64,000 nucleotides of DNA from Apoda limacodes (lineage: Eukaryota; Arthropoda; Insecta; Lepidoptera; Limacodidae), in NCBI GenBank assembly GCA_946406115.1, contig OX291551.1, positions 7,812,001-7,876,000 on the forward strand, read 5' to 3'. The notes under the pieces are model-generated. The model was not told where the DNA came from. It was given only the letters and a program-made list of their open reading frames with translations, and ran no database searches. Shown in pieces: positions 21,862 to 32,832 of this stretch (position 1 is its first letter; every line of letters starts with the position of its first letter). Position numbers and translations under genes: made by a program.

Positions 21862-22480
21862 TAATAAAAACTTTTTAACAAAAGCAAGAACCGACTTCAA
21901 AAAATGCACAGAAAGGTAAATATAATTGATTAAAAAAAACTGATCATAATAAGAGTTTGAAGTTGGTGTCTATCTCTCTAACAGATTATAACACCCTTCT
22001 ATAATAATAGTTCCCAATAAAATTCAAAATCTATCAATAAGTAAATTTAAATCTTTTATCAAGCAGGTACTTTGTAAAAAGGCATACTACAATATTTCAG
22101 ACTATGTAAATGATAAAAATCCTTGGGACTGATGATGCTCAATTACAGGATGCATAGGTAAACCAAATTAAAATGGAAATAACATAAAATTGTACGGCTA
22201 AATTTTTTTTATTTAAAACATTAATTGTATTTTTAGTTTATTTGTATTATTGATGTTTTTAAAAGAGTAACTATCGAGTTTCTTGCCGGATTCTTCTCGG
22301 TAGAAATCAACAACATTGTGAACCGGCGGGAAGGTGGGAGGGTTCAAAAAATAATATTTTATAACTTTGACGATTCAAAAGTGATTGTAAAATCCTTATT
22401 TGAATTATTTGAAACAATTATTTTTACCTTTTTAGTGCATTTTTTTTAAGTCGGAACCGACTTCTTGTTATTGTTAAAAA
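21862..22480. mobile_element. AACCGACTTC-type foldback element split by a LINE
   Basis: The left arm (CTTTTTAACAAAAGCAAG, AACCGACTTCAAAAAATGCAC, AAAGGTAAATATAATT at 21869-21930) is the imperfect inverse of the right arm (AATTATTTTTACCTTTTTAG, TGCATTTTTTTTAAGTCGG, AACCGACTTCTTG to about 22478). The centre is occupied by a 5-prime-truncated LINE. Confidence 0.65.
21995..22415 (+). pseudogene. 5-prime-truncated LINE, C-terminus and 3-prime UTR
   Basis: The coding end (NKFKSFIKQ region, then KKAYYNISDYVNDKNPWD and stop in a decayed frame) and the UTR with GAGTTTCTTGCCGGATTCTT, ATTGTGAACCGG and GACGATTCAAAAGTG match the LINE at 26400-27320. Only the last portion of the element is present, a normal outcome of incomplete reverse transcription. 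Confidence 0.7.
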
Positions 22481-22481
22481 A

Positions 22482-22511
22482 GAGTTACCACCATAGTGGT
22501 ATAAAAAAAAG
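22482..22511 (+). mobile_element. 3-prime tail fragment of the intact-LINE family
   Basis: ACCACCATAGTGGTATAAAA with an A-rich end corresponds to the last bases of the LINE at 16275-16300. It is too short for more. Confidence 0.5.
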
Positions 22512-22512
22512 A

Positions 22513-23160
22513 ACGAGTTGCACTCCGTTAGTGCCGGCAGAAGTGAAAACCTTTACACTTTCGCGCTTAACACTCAAATATGTCACAAGACATGTCTTTG
22601 ACATTGTCAAGAAATAATAATGTTTGTTTATTTACTTTTTTGACGTAGTATATTTGACATCGCAATCTGTGATAGAATTAAAATTCCATATCCAACCTCC
22701 CTGTACTACTCATAATCGCGAATACTAAAAATAAAAATTATAATAGGCGTGGCATTACGGTTTCCGTATTTTACAAAAACAAAGATGCACTTTGTTCAAT
22801 TTCCATATTTTAAACACTTTATATACACGAATTTTACGAATACACAGCAGTATGGCCACTACACAGACTGTCGAGCCATCAGCTGTCACCATCCGTAGCA
22901 CGCTGTAACATAAACACACACGCCCATTCGCGCAAGCGCCCTGCGCCGCCTAAACGAAACAGCAGGCGCAGGCATACATTTTCGCCGCGCCGTAGAAAGA
23001 GAGGGGGATACTCCCTCTCCTACGCCGCGCCAGCTGTCTACTCTCCATCCGTCTTACGAATTTTCACGATCAGGACACGTGACCTGAAGCGAGTTAATCA
23101 TTTTTTACCCATACCAAAAAAAGTGCACAACGTCGCTAAAGAAGTTTTCACTTCAAAAAT
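22513..23160 (+). mobile_element. GCACTCCG-type interspersed repeat, copy 1, with an insertion
   Basis: It begins GTTGCACTCCGTTAGTGCC, GGCAGAAGTGAAAAC and ends CGCTAAAGAAGTTTTCACTTC. GAAGTGAAAAC and GTTTTCACTTC give short inverted ends. The body includes CACAAGACATGTCTTTGACA and CAACCTCCCTGTACTACTC. Comparison with 43316-43840 shows an extra segment at about 22768-23047 between two copies of TCCGT. No ORF; a non-autonomous element of unknown class. Confidence 0.65.
22768..23047. mobile_element. 280-bp GC-rich insertion inside a repeat
   Basis: It is absent from the related copy at 43.3 kb. It is flanked by TCCGT at 22763-22767 and 23048-23052, consistent with a 5-bp target duplication. The segment is rich in GCGCC and CGCGCC words and carries GAGAGGGGGATACTCCCTCTC, a 21-base near-palindrome, at about 23000. 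The element family is not recognised. Confidence 0.55.
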
Positions 23161-24140
23161 TTTAAGAGTTCCCTTGATTTCTCCAGAATCCCATCAGTAT
23201 ATCATTTGACCTGATGATCATAGGACCATGGGTATTCATGGTTAAAAACGCATAGTATTTGCGGGAAGTCTCTGAAGGTCTGCGGTGTTTTCTATTTCCA
23301 ATGTCTTAAATGTATGCCTCTATGATATCTATAGGATTATTTTTTCAAATTCAAAAGGAGCTCTAAATTCAGGAACAAATAGTTTTCATTAATTGTTCTG
23401 CAAAAAATTGGACTTCAGTTGTTTTGACTTAAGATGTTTAGTTGTTTTGAGTGGAAGCGAAATTAAATGCATAGTGACTGAGAAAATGAGATAGAAGAAA
23501 ATGGCCGAAAATGTCAATAATTACATGGATAAGCGGTGATATGAGTGGGTAAATTTTTAGCGATTGTAATTTTCTGTTTTCCTCCTTGAATCCTTCATTT
23601 ATATTTTAGAATATTTAAATTGTAAATTAGTTATCTTTTTTGTGAGCCAATGTGACGTTACAAGTCGCAATAATCCGAATTAATACACGTTTTACCAGAT
23701 TTTTTTACTGCTTCGTTATTAATTATATTTTATCGAATTTATCCGAAAAATTAACGTAAAAATCAATTTGAATTGTAGTTTACATATTATTCTCTAGATT
23801 TAATACCATATGTCATTGCTAAATCAATATTTGGCGGATATTTTGTGTAAAATATGTAACCATTTAGTTACGATTAAGATATGACATCATGCGTATCGAT
23901 ATCGATAATTAAGTCTATTAGGAGTTCTTTTTGCGGCAAAGATATATACGGTTGACGGCTTCGCTCTTCCAACAGAACGTTGGTTGTGAAGATTATTTAC
24001 GGAAACTAGGGGTGCAGGTTCGATCTCCGCACAAGAAAAAAAAGACCAATAAAGCATGGAAGCGAGAAATCCAAATTAAGTGCATAGAGCCCGAGAGAAA
24101 ATAAGACAGAAGAAAATATATGCCTATGTCAATGTCTCTA
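23161..24140. other. Unclassified, with a repeated segment and a tRNA-like T-arm
   Basis: A segment around 23445-23520 (GGAAGCGAAATTAAATGCAT, GAGATAGAAGAAAAT, ATGTCAAT) recurs diverged at 24058-24135. Between them, 24012-24032 reads GTGCAGGTTCGATCTCCGCAC, which can fold as a tRNA T-arm with one mismatch and one wobble pair, so a tRNA-derived SINE remnant is possible. No ORF. Confidence 0.35.
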
Positions 24141-24883
24141 AGGCGCTGTACCACCTTCTTAACCGTGGTGCGGTAAGACTATGCTAGAAATCTCCATAAC
24201 ACAGTGGGAGGTCCGGCGGGCGTTAAACGTTTCGGGACTCAACCCAATAAAGACACAAGTCTGCGCGTTCACCGCTAAGAAAACCCCATTTACTGTGGTC
24301 CCACAATTCCAGAACACAGCACTTACCATTTCCAAGAGTACTTGGATCTTTGGTGTTGACATCTCCAGCGAAGCTGGCTTCCAAGAAACCAGGAGTACTC
24401 AACAGAGCGAAGCGGTACTTTACCTCAAGACAAAGGTTGTTGCTTTACAAATCACAAGTCCGGCCCCATATGGAGTACTGCTGCCATCTCTAGGCGGATG
24501 CACCTGAATACCAGCTTAGCCCTTTTTATTCGGTTCAACGACGGGCACTAAGAATCGTCGACGATCCCAAACTCACAAGTCGTATCGAACTTTTAAGTCT
24601 GAGGAGATATTTTGCCTCCCTGCGTGTGTTCTTCCGCTTGTATAATGTGTTCTGTGTTTTGAAGAATTGTTTGAAATGATTTCCACAGCTACTTTCTACC
24701 ATCGCTTCGCTCGCCATCGAAAGCAAATTCATTCTCACTCTTGGTAACCTAAATGGTCACAAACAGTGCGGTTTGAAAGGAACTTTCTCCCGCGAACGCT
24801 TAAGATGTGGAATGAGCTCCCTGCCGAGGTTTTCTCCAGGGACTACGGTATGGGGTTCTTCAAGAAGGAGTGATTAGATTTTT
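24141..24883 (+). pseudogene. LINE copy with internal deletion of the RT core
   Basis: 24142-24224 matches about 14603-14684 of the intact LINE, then jumps to sequence matching about 15485 onward. About 800 bp carrying the SGPDG, GVPQGS and YADD motifs is therefore missing. A second small gap follows near 24372. It continues to the FLPRTLKLW and SMEFFKKE region and is cut at about 24883 before the 3-prime UTR. Several stops and frameshifts. Confidence 0.85.
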
Positions 24884-25212
24884 AAATTTCCTATAACACG
24901 TGATTATAGTCTTAATAGTTTAGGTTCTAATGGGATGTTTACACTCTTGAATTCAACGCTATGTGATTGGGCACATGTACGAGCACAAGTGTGTAAATAG
25001 TTTGCTTTGTCCGACGCTGCGTGGCGCGAGTGTAAACGCGACAAAGTTAATGTTTAATTTTACTTTGCAATAATTTTATACAGGTAAAATTATCGATACT
25101 GTTGTTTGACAACACTATTCACACTCACACATTTGCAATTTTTTTTCTGTTTCGTTTTTCATTTGGCATTGTTGATCTTGTACATTCTATATCTATGGAA
25201 ATAATGGTATAA
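24884..25212. other. No feature recognised
   Basis: Short AT-rich spacer. Confidence 0.4.
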
Positions 25213-25662
25213 AACCGCCCAAGTGTAAGTCTGGCTCGCGCACCGAGGGTTCAGTACAAACTTATTAAATGTAGATAGTTCTTCCATCATGAAATCTAGT
25301 CTTACATGTTCATGATCAGTTTTTAGGTTTTTTCCTATATTTGTGATGTCATCATCTCGCTTATTGCCGAATTTTATGATTCTAGGTCAACGGGAAGTAC
25401 CGTATAGGTGCCCTATTTATAGGTTTTGATTTATTTGTGTCACAATAAGTATGCGACAAAAATAACCCGCATTTTTTTATTGCGTTGACTGAGAATCGCT
25501 TAATTTTTTACAGCTTCAAGGGACAGTAGGTCTTACAATTTGATATGAATTTCAACTTAATACCTTCACACGTTCCTGAGAAAAAATGCTCTTGACAGAC
25601 AGACGGACAACAACGTGATCCTATAAGGGTTCCTTTTTTCCTTTTAAGGTACGGAACCCAAA
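25213..25662 (+). repeat. GGGTTCCGTA-type repeat, complete but diverged
   Basis: Starts ACCGCCCAAGTGTAAGTC then GCGCACCGAGGGTTCAGTAC, passes ATAGTTCTTCCATCATGA, and ends CAGACAGACGGACAAC, CTATAAGGGTTCC and GGTACGGAACCCAAAA. The left half is shared with 41323-41660. No ORF. Confidence 0.7.
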
Positions 25663-26395
25663 ATATTTAAAAGCTATGGCTACTTCATGATTCTTCAAAG
25701 TAGTATACTTCAAGATCAAGTCAAAGTTAAAATCAAATTTTCTAGCTTTACCGAATCCGCTATTTCTTATTTTCCATTTGCATGTAGTTTTTATTTTATT
25801 TGTTGAATTTTTTTTTACTTTGCTTCTGACGGGAATTAATTTTGCAACAAGACTTTTTTCAGGGTTTCTAAGTAACTTTTTAACCTATTAGTACGCACTA
25901 AACTATTATTTAAAGTTCTTCTACACTAATATTATAAAGAGAAAAGATTTATACGTTTGTAGAATGCTGTATTATCACTGAGTAGGATTCCTACGAAAAC
26001 TACAGTAATGTAAGCCAAGTAGTTAAAAAATTGTCGACAAAACACATTGCATCGCGTGCGCTGCGAAAACAAAATAATGTAGTACAGTTTTAGAGAACAC
26101 ATCAATATTTACAAAAACATGCGGTAATGACTCGCCTATTTTAGCAAGTATGTATAAAAGCTGTCTGTCAAATAAATAAAAGCACTACAAACGAGCAATC
26201 ACAAGTTTTAGCTTAAGCCAAAACTTTTTAATTCATAACTTATATAGATATCTATTTCTATTTCCACCATTTCAATTATGTTTTGGTAGAGTTTATTTAT
26301 TTATTCACCTTATATTTTATTTATTTACTTGCAAATATGATGAAAAACATTGTATGAAACACGAACGGTACCGAAATTAAAAAAATCTAGTCATT
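25663..26395. other. Unclassified AT-rich with a possible Helitron-like remnant
   Basis: At about 25918-25960, CTACACTAATATTATAAAGAG followed by TTTGTAGAATGC resembles the start of HeliMITE-type repeats. The end was not found. Otherwise nothing recognised. Confidence 0.35.
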
Positions 26396-26399
26396 AGTC

Positions 26400-27320
26400 A
26401 TTTTAAATTCACATCACCAAATGTAAGTCAGATCCAGACATGTATTAATATAAATGGCCAGCAATTAGAACTTGTTAATTCAACAGTCTTTCTTAGCATA
26501 ACTTTGGACTCCAAACTACAATGGGGTCCTCTTATTCAAAACCTAGCCAATAAACTTAGCTCTGCTGTGTATGCCATCAAGAAAATAAAACAATTGACCG
26601 ATGTCGACACTGTAAAAATAGTATAATTTAGCTATTTCCATAGTTTAATGACATATGGTATATTATTGTAGGGTAGCGCTGCTGATGTTTGTGTTACAAA
26701 AACAGGCAATTTGTGCTATTTACAAATTAGGATCTAGGATATCTCTGAAGGCTGGGTTTGGGCAGGTATTTTAACTGTAGCGTTACAGTACAATATAAAA
26801 AAACTTCTATCATAAAAAAATAATAGTTTAGCAAGAAAAGTGATGTTCACAAAACAAATACTATAAGTAAAAAAAAAGGCTGTTGGTGCATGATACCCGT
26901 CTACACAAAATTAGTAACTCTTTTATGGGCAACGTATATAAACTTAGTTCCCTGTAATATTCAAAACATATCAATAAATAAATTTAAATCTTTTATCAAA
27001 CAATTTTGTAAGAAAGCATACTACAATATTTCAGACTATATGTAAATGATAAAAATCTATGGGACTGAAGATGCTTAATTACAGGGCGAATATGTAAACC
27101 AAATTAAAATGAAAATAATATAAAATTGTATGGCTAAATTTTTTTTAATTTAAACTTGTATTGTATTTGTATTTTTTTATGAATTTTTTAAAGGAGTAAC
27201 TGTCAAGTTTCTTTCAGGATTCTTCTTGGTAGAAATCAACATTGTGAACCGGAGGTAGGTGGCAGGGATCAACTTTCATAACTTTGACGATTCAAAAGTG
27301 TTTGTAAAATTCTAAATAGC
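26400..27320 (+). pseudogene. LINE reverse transcriptase C-terminal half and 3-prime UTR
   Basis: A decayed frame gives STVFLSITLDSKLQWGPLI, NLANKLSSAVYAIKKIKQL, VDTVKIV-stop-FSYFHSLMTYGILL and, after frameshifts, KSFIKQF and KAYYNISDY near the end. This is the thumb and C-terminal region of a jockey/CR1-group LINE. The UTR (AGTTTCTTTCAGGATTCTT, TTGTGAACCGGAGG, GACGATTCAAAAGTG) matches 22185-22400. The palm with the catalytic Asp residues and the endonuclease are missing. Confidence 0.75.
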
Positions 27321-27546
27321 TTCTCGTTAGTAATTATCATCTGACCACCACTACAATATACCCATACTATTAAATGTTAGAAATTCCTATTAATCCTTAG
27401 TAATATATATTCGTGAAAGTCTGTTTCTTTGTTATATAAAATATATTTGTTATCTATTATGTGCCTATAATAATTTTAATTTGATTTAATTTAATTCGAT
27501 TATCTATTAATTTTAATAAATAATATATATTTATTTATAGACATGT

Positions 27547-27571
27547 AAATAATAATAATAATAATAATAAA
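27547..27571. repeat. (AAT)n microsatellite
   Basis: An uninterrupted run of about eight AAT units, lying at the 3-prime tail of a minus-strand LINE fragment. Confidence 0.9.
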
Positions 27572-27700
27572 TATTCTTTATTGTACACCAAACAAATAAC
27601 TTAATCTAAGGAACACTAATTATAAAATGCAATGTACAATAGGCGGTGTTATCGCCAAGAAGCGATTTCTGCCGCACAACCTATGGCTAAAGGAAAATTT
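27547..27700 (-). mobile_element. LINE 3-prime tail with (ATT)n end
   Basis: Read on the minus strand it gives GGTTGTGCGGCAGAAATCGC, TTCTTGGCGATAACACCGCC, then a TTGTACATTGCA block and GTGTACAATAAAGAATA, followed by an ATT run. An AATAAA signal just before a microsatellite tail is typical of LINE 3-prime ends. No coding part. Confidence 0.6.
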
Positions 27701-27749
27701 AAATAAAGAGTAGGTAAATACTGTATTTTATGAAATTAAAAACATGAAT

Positions 27750-27987
27750 ATGAATACTGCTTAGTGTCGCAACGGAGAAACCAATCGAGCTGATTTTTAG
27801 CACATAGATTGTTAAAGGTACAGTGAAGGACATGGACTTTATATCCCAAAAAATAAATATAAGCTCCAGCATAACTTTACCTAACCACTACGTGGACGAA
27901 CTATAACTCTACAGCTATAGGTTGGCCTTAAAATAATCCACGCCTATAACCGAACTTAGCATAAGTGGAATCGCAGGCTTAAGCTAG
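27750..27987 (+). mobile_element. Decayed Helitron-like element
   Basis: It carries GAAACCAATCGAGCTGATTT, AGCTCCAGCATAAC, and an end AAGTGGAATCGCAGGCTTAAG then CTAG at 27984-27987 followed by T. The order of blocks follows the copies at 3.85 and 10.96 kb. Confidence 0.5.
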
Positions 27988-29005
27988 TGCGTTATCAATT
28001 TCTATTAGTAAGTACATAAAATGTTATTATTGGTCTGGCATCGAGTCATAAAAATGATAAAAAAAACATCACTGTTGTTGCTAAGCCTAACAAATTTAGG
28101 AATATTTTTTAGGTAACTAGAATATATAACTTTTACAGCAAAGAGGAAAAGCATTGAAAATCTATTACATTCAATTTAAAAAGAAAATAATTAAAGTCAT
28201 TTTTATATTGAAATCGAAGAATTATAAATATTTTCTATGTCAAAAATTGATAGGTCATTTTTACATTCTAACAAATTCTAACGCGAACGTAGATAACAGT
28301 TTTTGTTATTTACAATTAATAACCTAACCCTTATTTTTTAACATATTGTAAAATGCGAAAGTTTTTTAAATTACCACATGATTGTTGCACAGCAAAACCA
28401 ACATCCTGAAATACAACGCCGCCACTTTTAAATTCGTCACCAATCTTTATTTTTACACTTTCTTTGTCCATTTTTACTTTATGTTTATTATTATTTCAAT
28501 CGCTAAACTCAGTTCCGATAAATGCAAGTATAAAACAAGCATAGAGTATGTGCGACTCTACACGATTTGCGCGGGCGACTGACAAACGACTTTCGACTGG
28601 ACTGGCCGAGTTCAATCCACTCCGCTGTATTTCTTTCGGTTATTTACATATTTTTATTACGTTTCAATTAAAATGTACATTATAATTTTGTTTTTAAACT
28701 TTCACATTTACACAGTTGAACTATACTATAGGGTTCCGAAACATCACTGCAATGAAATATTATACATAGGTACTTTGATTCCGCAGCATCAGAATGTTGC
28801 AAGTTATCGCTTGGTTAGTTTTGCAACCTACATCAGTTGGTCGGTGAGTAATTGTATTGTTGTGAACTGTGTTATCATATTATTGCATATTGGCGTTCGT
28901 GAGTATCCATGTACTTCCAGACTATAAATACCGTAGTACGTAAATTATTTTTCTTGTAAGCAGATTATGTTCAAAACAATTTTCGTGGACAGGGAGGTTA
29001 TTGGG
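27988..29005. other. No feature recognised
   Basis: AT-rich. Two weak open stretches (28382-28582 and 28673-28927) are rich in Phe, Ile and Tyr, have no motif, and are probably chance. Confidence 0.4.
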
Positions 29006-29008
29006 AAC

Positions 29009-29137
29009 AGTCTCGAGCTATTCGGACTCTGGAATTCGAGACAAAAACGTATGGAAGTCTGACTTGCCTCTCGAAACCCGTGAATGTACTTGCATACATT
29101 TCCCTCTCGAATTCCAGAGTTCGGATAGCTCGAGACT
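29009..29137. repeat. 33-bp inverted repeat
   Basis: 29009-29041 and 29105-29137 are inverse of one another with two mismatches (outer part TCTCGAGCTA, inner part TGGAATTCGAGA), around a 63-bp centre. They could form a hairpin; possibly the ends of a small foldback element. Confidence 0.8.
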
Positions 29138-29816
29138 CAGGGCTGTAGCTAGAGTTGAATCTAAGGTAGGGCAGCGGTGGTTTCATGCACGGGTACGGCG
29201 CAAGCAATTTTTCTATCTTTCTTTATTTTACCTGCTTGCGAGCGCGAGTAATTAAGGTAGAAGGTAATTGGGTGGGATCGCGGAAAAACAAGAGCAAAAT
29301 GGTATTAATTTATACTACGGGAAAACAATATATATATATTATACCTAAGTTTATGGTACTTTTAAGGTAGGGCATTAGTATTTCAAGGTAGGGCATATTC
29401 CCACAATGTTCTCCCTTAGCTACGGCCTTGTTGAGACTGTTGCCACACTGGACTGGACTGTGTTTGCGATGGGCAAAAAGCGAAGAAAAACCAATTAGCG
29501 ATCTATGTTTGCTACGTATTCATATGTAACAAAATGATTGTTAGTTAGTTAGTTGATAGTTAGTTACTATTTGACTTTGGACTATGGGTATAGGCATTCA
29601 CTTATATATTACTAGCGCGTATAGGTAAGATTTCATACAATCTTAAGAGTAAATATTACGCTGTTTTTTCCGTACAAACGTATTCCCCTGTTTCTTTTCT
29701 GGATTTTGACATGAGAGCTATCATTTTTGACAGATATACCTACACAATCACTATGACTGCACTTTCTGCATCCCATCTATATAAATAACTGAGGCCCTGT
29801 CAAAAAACTTGCGTCT
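29138..29816. other. Unclassified with short GGTAGGGCA repeats
   Basis: GGTAGGGCA occurs near 29164, 29366 and 29387. Nothing else recognised. Confidence 0.4.
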
Positions 29817-29860
29817 TTTTAACCGACTTCAAAAAAGGAGGAGGTTCTATGTGACATCAT
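29817..29860 (+). repeat. Left-end fragment of the AACCGACTTC repeat
   Basis: TTTTTAACCGACTTCAAAAA followed by GGAGGAGGTTCT, the same end as at 50276 and 7147. Confidence 0.6.
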
Positions 29861-30050
29861 CAGACGTGAGCTGTACAAGTATGTAAACTAATTTTTAAGG
29901 AAACAAAACATACAGACATAGTTGTTTTTTATTCATTGTTGAGTTTAGGTAAGCCCGAGACGCAGTTGTCCCTATCGCACATCGGTATCTTGGACTGGGT
30001 CTTAGCGTAACAGCAAATGGTTTTTTAAATACCTATTTCTGTATTCACAT

Positions 30051-30795
30051 CAGGGCTGCCAGTAGAGACCATTTGTTTTATACCGCTGGTTCTTAATTAT
30101 ACAAAATCTAATATTAATATACAATCTAACAAAACTGTCGAGAAATAGTATGTAAAGAAAAACAGTTATTAATTTACTTGTAAAATAGTAGGTTTTCATT
30201 TTTATTTATTCTTATATATTGAAGTTTTCAGGAAAACATCAAACAAGAAAAAATATTTTAAATATGTAGCCATACATTCAAAGACATATAGTCACAGAAA
30301 AAATAAGAACTATTGCAATAAAAAAACTGTAAGTAGCACTCTCATCGTCCCATTTCATGCAAAGAACATCTCACACCATTTAATTTTTCAACAATTTTCC
30401 AATTTTTGCAAATTTTTATTTGAATTTGAAATTTTCAAAGCATTAGTGAATTTACGGGGAGAATGCAATACCTATACAAGCGATGTTCTAACTCTCGCAA
30501 AGATGTCTTTATTTGAATTCTTATTTTTTGTAACTATTTAATTATACAAAGCAACCAAATATAAAAATACAAACAGGATACAAGAGACACATTAAGCATT
30601 AGTGAATATACGGGGAGAATGCAATACCTATACAAGTGATGTTTTAACTCTCGCAAAGATTAATTTGTTTGAATTCTTATTTTTTGTAACTATCTAATTA
30701 TACAAACCACCTGCTTTACAAACAGGATACAAAACACGACCATATTAAGCATTAGTGGATTTACGGGGAGATTGCAATACGATGTGGCAGCCCTG
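30051..30795. mobile_element. hAT-like MITE with internal tandem repeats
   Basis: Perfect 11-bp terminal inverted repeats CAGGGCTGCCA (30051-30061) and TGGCAGCCCTG (30785-30795) are of hAT type. The 8 bp outside (ATTCACAT and ATTCGCTT) agree at six of eight positions, consistent with an 8-bp target duplication that has decayed. The interior has no transposase but holds a tandem repeat of about 155 bp. Confidence 0.65.
30440..30780 (+). repeat. Tandem repeat, period 153-156 bp, 2.2 copies
   Basis: Units start at 30440, 30596 and 30749 with GCATTAGTG, followed by ACGGGGAGAATGCAATAC and, in the first two, CTCTCGCAAAGAT. The third is cut by the right end of the hAT-like element. Confidence 0.8.
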
Positions 30796-31230
30796 ATTCG
30801 CTTGGTTGGGATATTTCCTCGACAAATTAGTATATCTATAAACGAGAAATATTTTGCGTAAACATAACGAACAGTATAAATCAAAGAGTGTAAGTCAGTC
30901 CAAAAAATCCAGATCTTCGAAATTGTTGTCACGGGTAAACTAGTTTGCAAGCCCTGGTTCTCAGTCCGTGACGTTCAGCAGCTCATCAAATGCCACATTT
31001 CTATAATACTCAAATATGATGTATTCTACTCCATATCGCCCCGAGGTAAAAGTAGAAATATGTAGAGATTTCTCGAACCCTCCTCCAGCTCGAGACCTTT
31101 GACGTAATTAAGGACCATAAACCTGGGGGCTAACCCTTGACGGCCATCTTTATTATGTCGTATGAAGCCAACAAACTTAAATACTTACGTTGCAATTACA
31201 TTTAATTTGTAGCATTAAAGATGTTATAAC
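30796..31230. other. No feature recognised
   Basis: No ORF or repeat end seen. Confidence 0.4.
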
Positions 31231-31234
31231 TGGT

Positions 31235-31330
31235 TTACATCCTTATCAGCCTCATACGTCCCCACTTTTGCTGCACAGCCTACTCTCTGCCGAGGGTGAT
31301 TTGGTCTATAGTCCATCACACAGTACCGTG
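31235..31330 (-). mobile_element. tRNA-type SINE, 3-prime fragment
   Basis: CAGCCTCATACGTCCCCAC, GAGGGTGATTTGG and ATAGTCCA on the plus strand are the inverse of the SINE 3-prime body at 16430-16540. Confidence 0.6.
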
Positions 31331-32832
31331 TCAAGCCAAGTTCAAGTAACAGAACTGGCGAGCAGCACCGTATGTAATATTACACGAACCATTTGGAGCC
31401 ACTTTTGACCCCCTCATAACTCAAAAACTATTTCACATAAACGTGTCAAATAAACGTGTCAAATTTGGCTCATATATTGAGACTTGCAAGATAAATATGT
31501 GCTCCAAATTTCATAAGCACATCTCAAACGGTTATTTAGATATTAACGTTCAAAAATCGCCATTTTTATCACTGACTGACTTATAGATCAAAACTCTTAC
31601 CCAGTTCCAGATGACCTAGAAAGTTCAAATTTGGCATGCAGATAGGTAATTAGGGGAATACAAAGGAATAAATCAGAAACTGGTAAATTTTTATCATTTT
31701 ATTATAATTTTTCACTTAACCTTTCGCGCGTAACCTTAATGACCGTCAAGGTTTTAAGAATTAAAAAGACAAATTATTAAATAATTTGAATAACAATGTA
31801 CTTAAACACATTCCCTTTAGATAGAATAAAAAAAATGTTTGCCAGAAAACATACAAAAATACATATTAAAGCACTTTTACGAAGCGAATCTTCAAAGACG
31901 TCAGGCGCGCGTTTACTTTGCAAAACCTACGCAGCATGAACAACGAAAGTTATAATGTAGATTAAGCAATGCGCACAGAAAGGAAGAATCTATTGTTTTG
32001 AGTTTAAGATTTGAGAGGCTACTAATATTGGCAAACATGAGTGATGATAATATACGAATTTATAACTGAAAATAGGGTTACCGCGGTCGATTCGACGCCG
32101 CGTAACCACTTGAAAGTTTGATTTTATTAGGAACACTTAACTTATACGTATAACTGTACTTTGACCTAACTTTTAATTGTACTCCATTTTTGGATTCGTC
32201 GTGTTGTGGATTGTTGTAGTAGCCCTAAGCTCTAGCGTTTGTTATTTAATAGATAAAATTTGTATTAATTACTATTCAAGAAATACTATTGTTTGTATGT
32301 TTCTTTGTGAATCTTTTAGTCTTAGTTAAACTGGGTACAATTTACAAGCCGGTAAAACGAGAGACATGAATAAGTATTATGAATCTTTTCTTATCTTTCA
32401 TCTTAGGACGTATAAGGTCAGGGCAAACTACAGTCGTGTTGGTTTTTTTGCACACTTCGGTAATTTTTTTGGTTATATGGTTGTATTAAGATTTCCAAAT
32501 GGCACAATCGGAATTCTTATGGTTTTCGTCATGTCCATCTGTCTCTCCGTATGTAAAAGCCTTATTGTAGTTGTAGTGTAGTTTTTTTTTCATCAATTCT
32601 GATATTTTTTACAGGCTTCGCTTTATATAGAAATGAGTGATGACATTTTTTTCCACGCATCCTTTTGGATGGGGTGACGTTGGAAGAGTCACGATGTCAT
32701 GGATTACTATTTTTTAAGTATTATTCTGTTAGTTGTCTATATTTTAAGGTATAAGCTACTTTTTTGTGTCCCCTCTAATTTTTTAATCATTAAAAATCTG
32801 ACTGAGATGACAATAAAGAGCTTTTTAAATAC
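31331..32832. other. Old interspersed sequence, no gene
   Basis: 31400-31740 contains phrases typical of insect repeats (CTCATAACTCAAAAACTATT, CAAATTTCATAAGCACATCT, TTCAAATTTGGCATGCAGAT) but no diagnostic end. 31745-32830 shows nothing recognised apart from a 71-codon chance frame. Confidence 0.35.

Noticed and set aside
28382..29370. Cluster of 60-85 codon plus-strand frames as small genes
   Set aside because: Rich in Phe, Ile, Tyr and Asn, as expected of AT-rich DNA. One overlaps an inverted repeat. No splice or start signal stands out.
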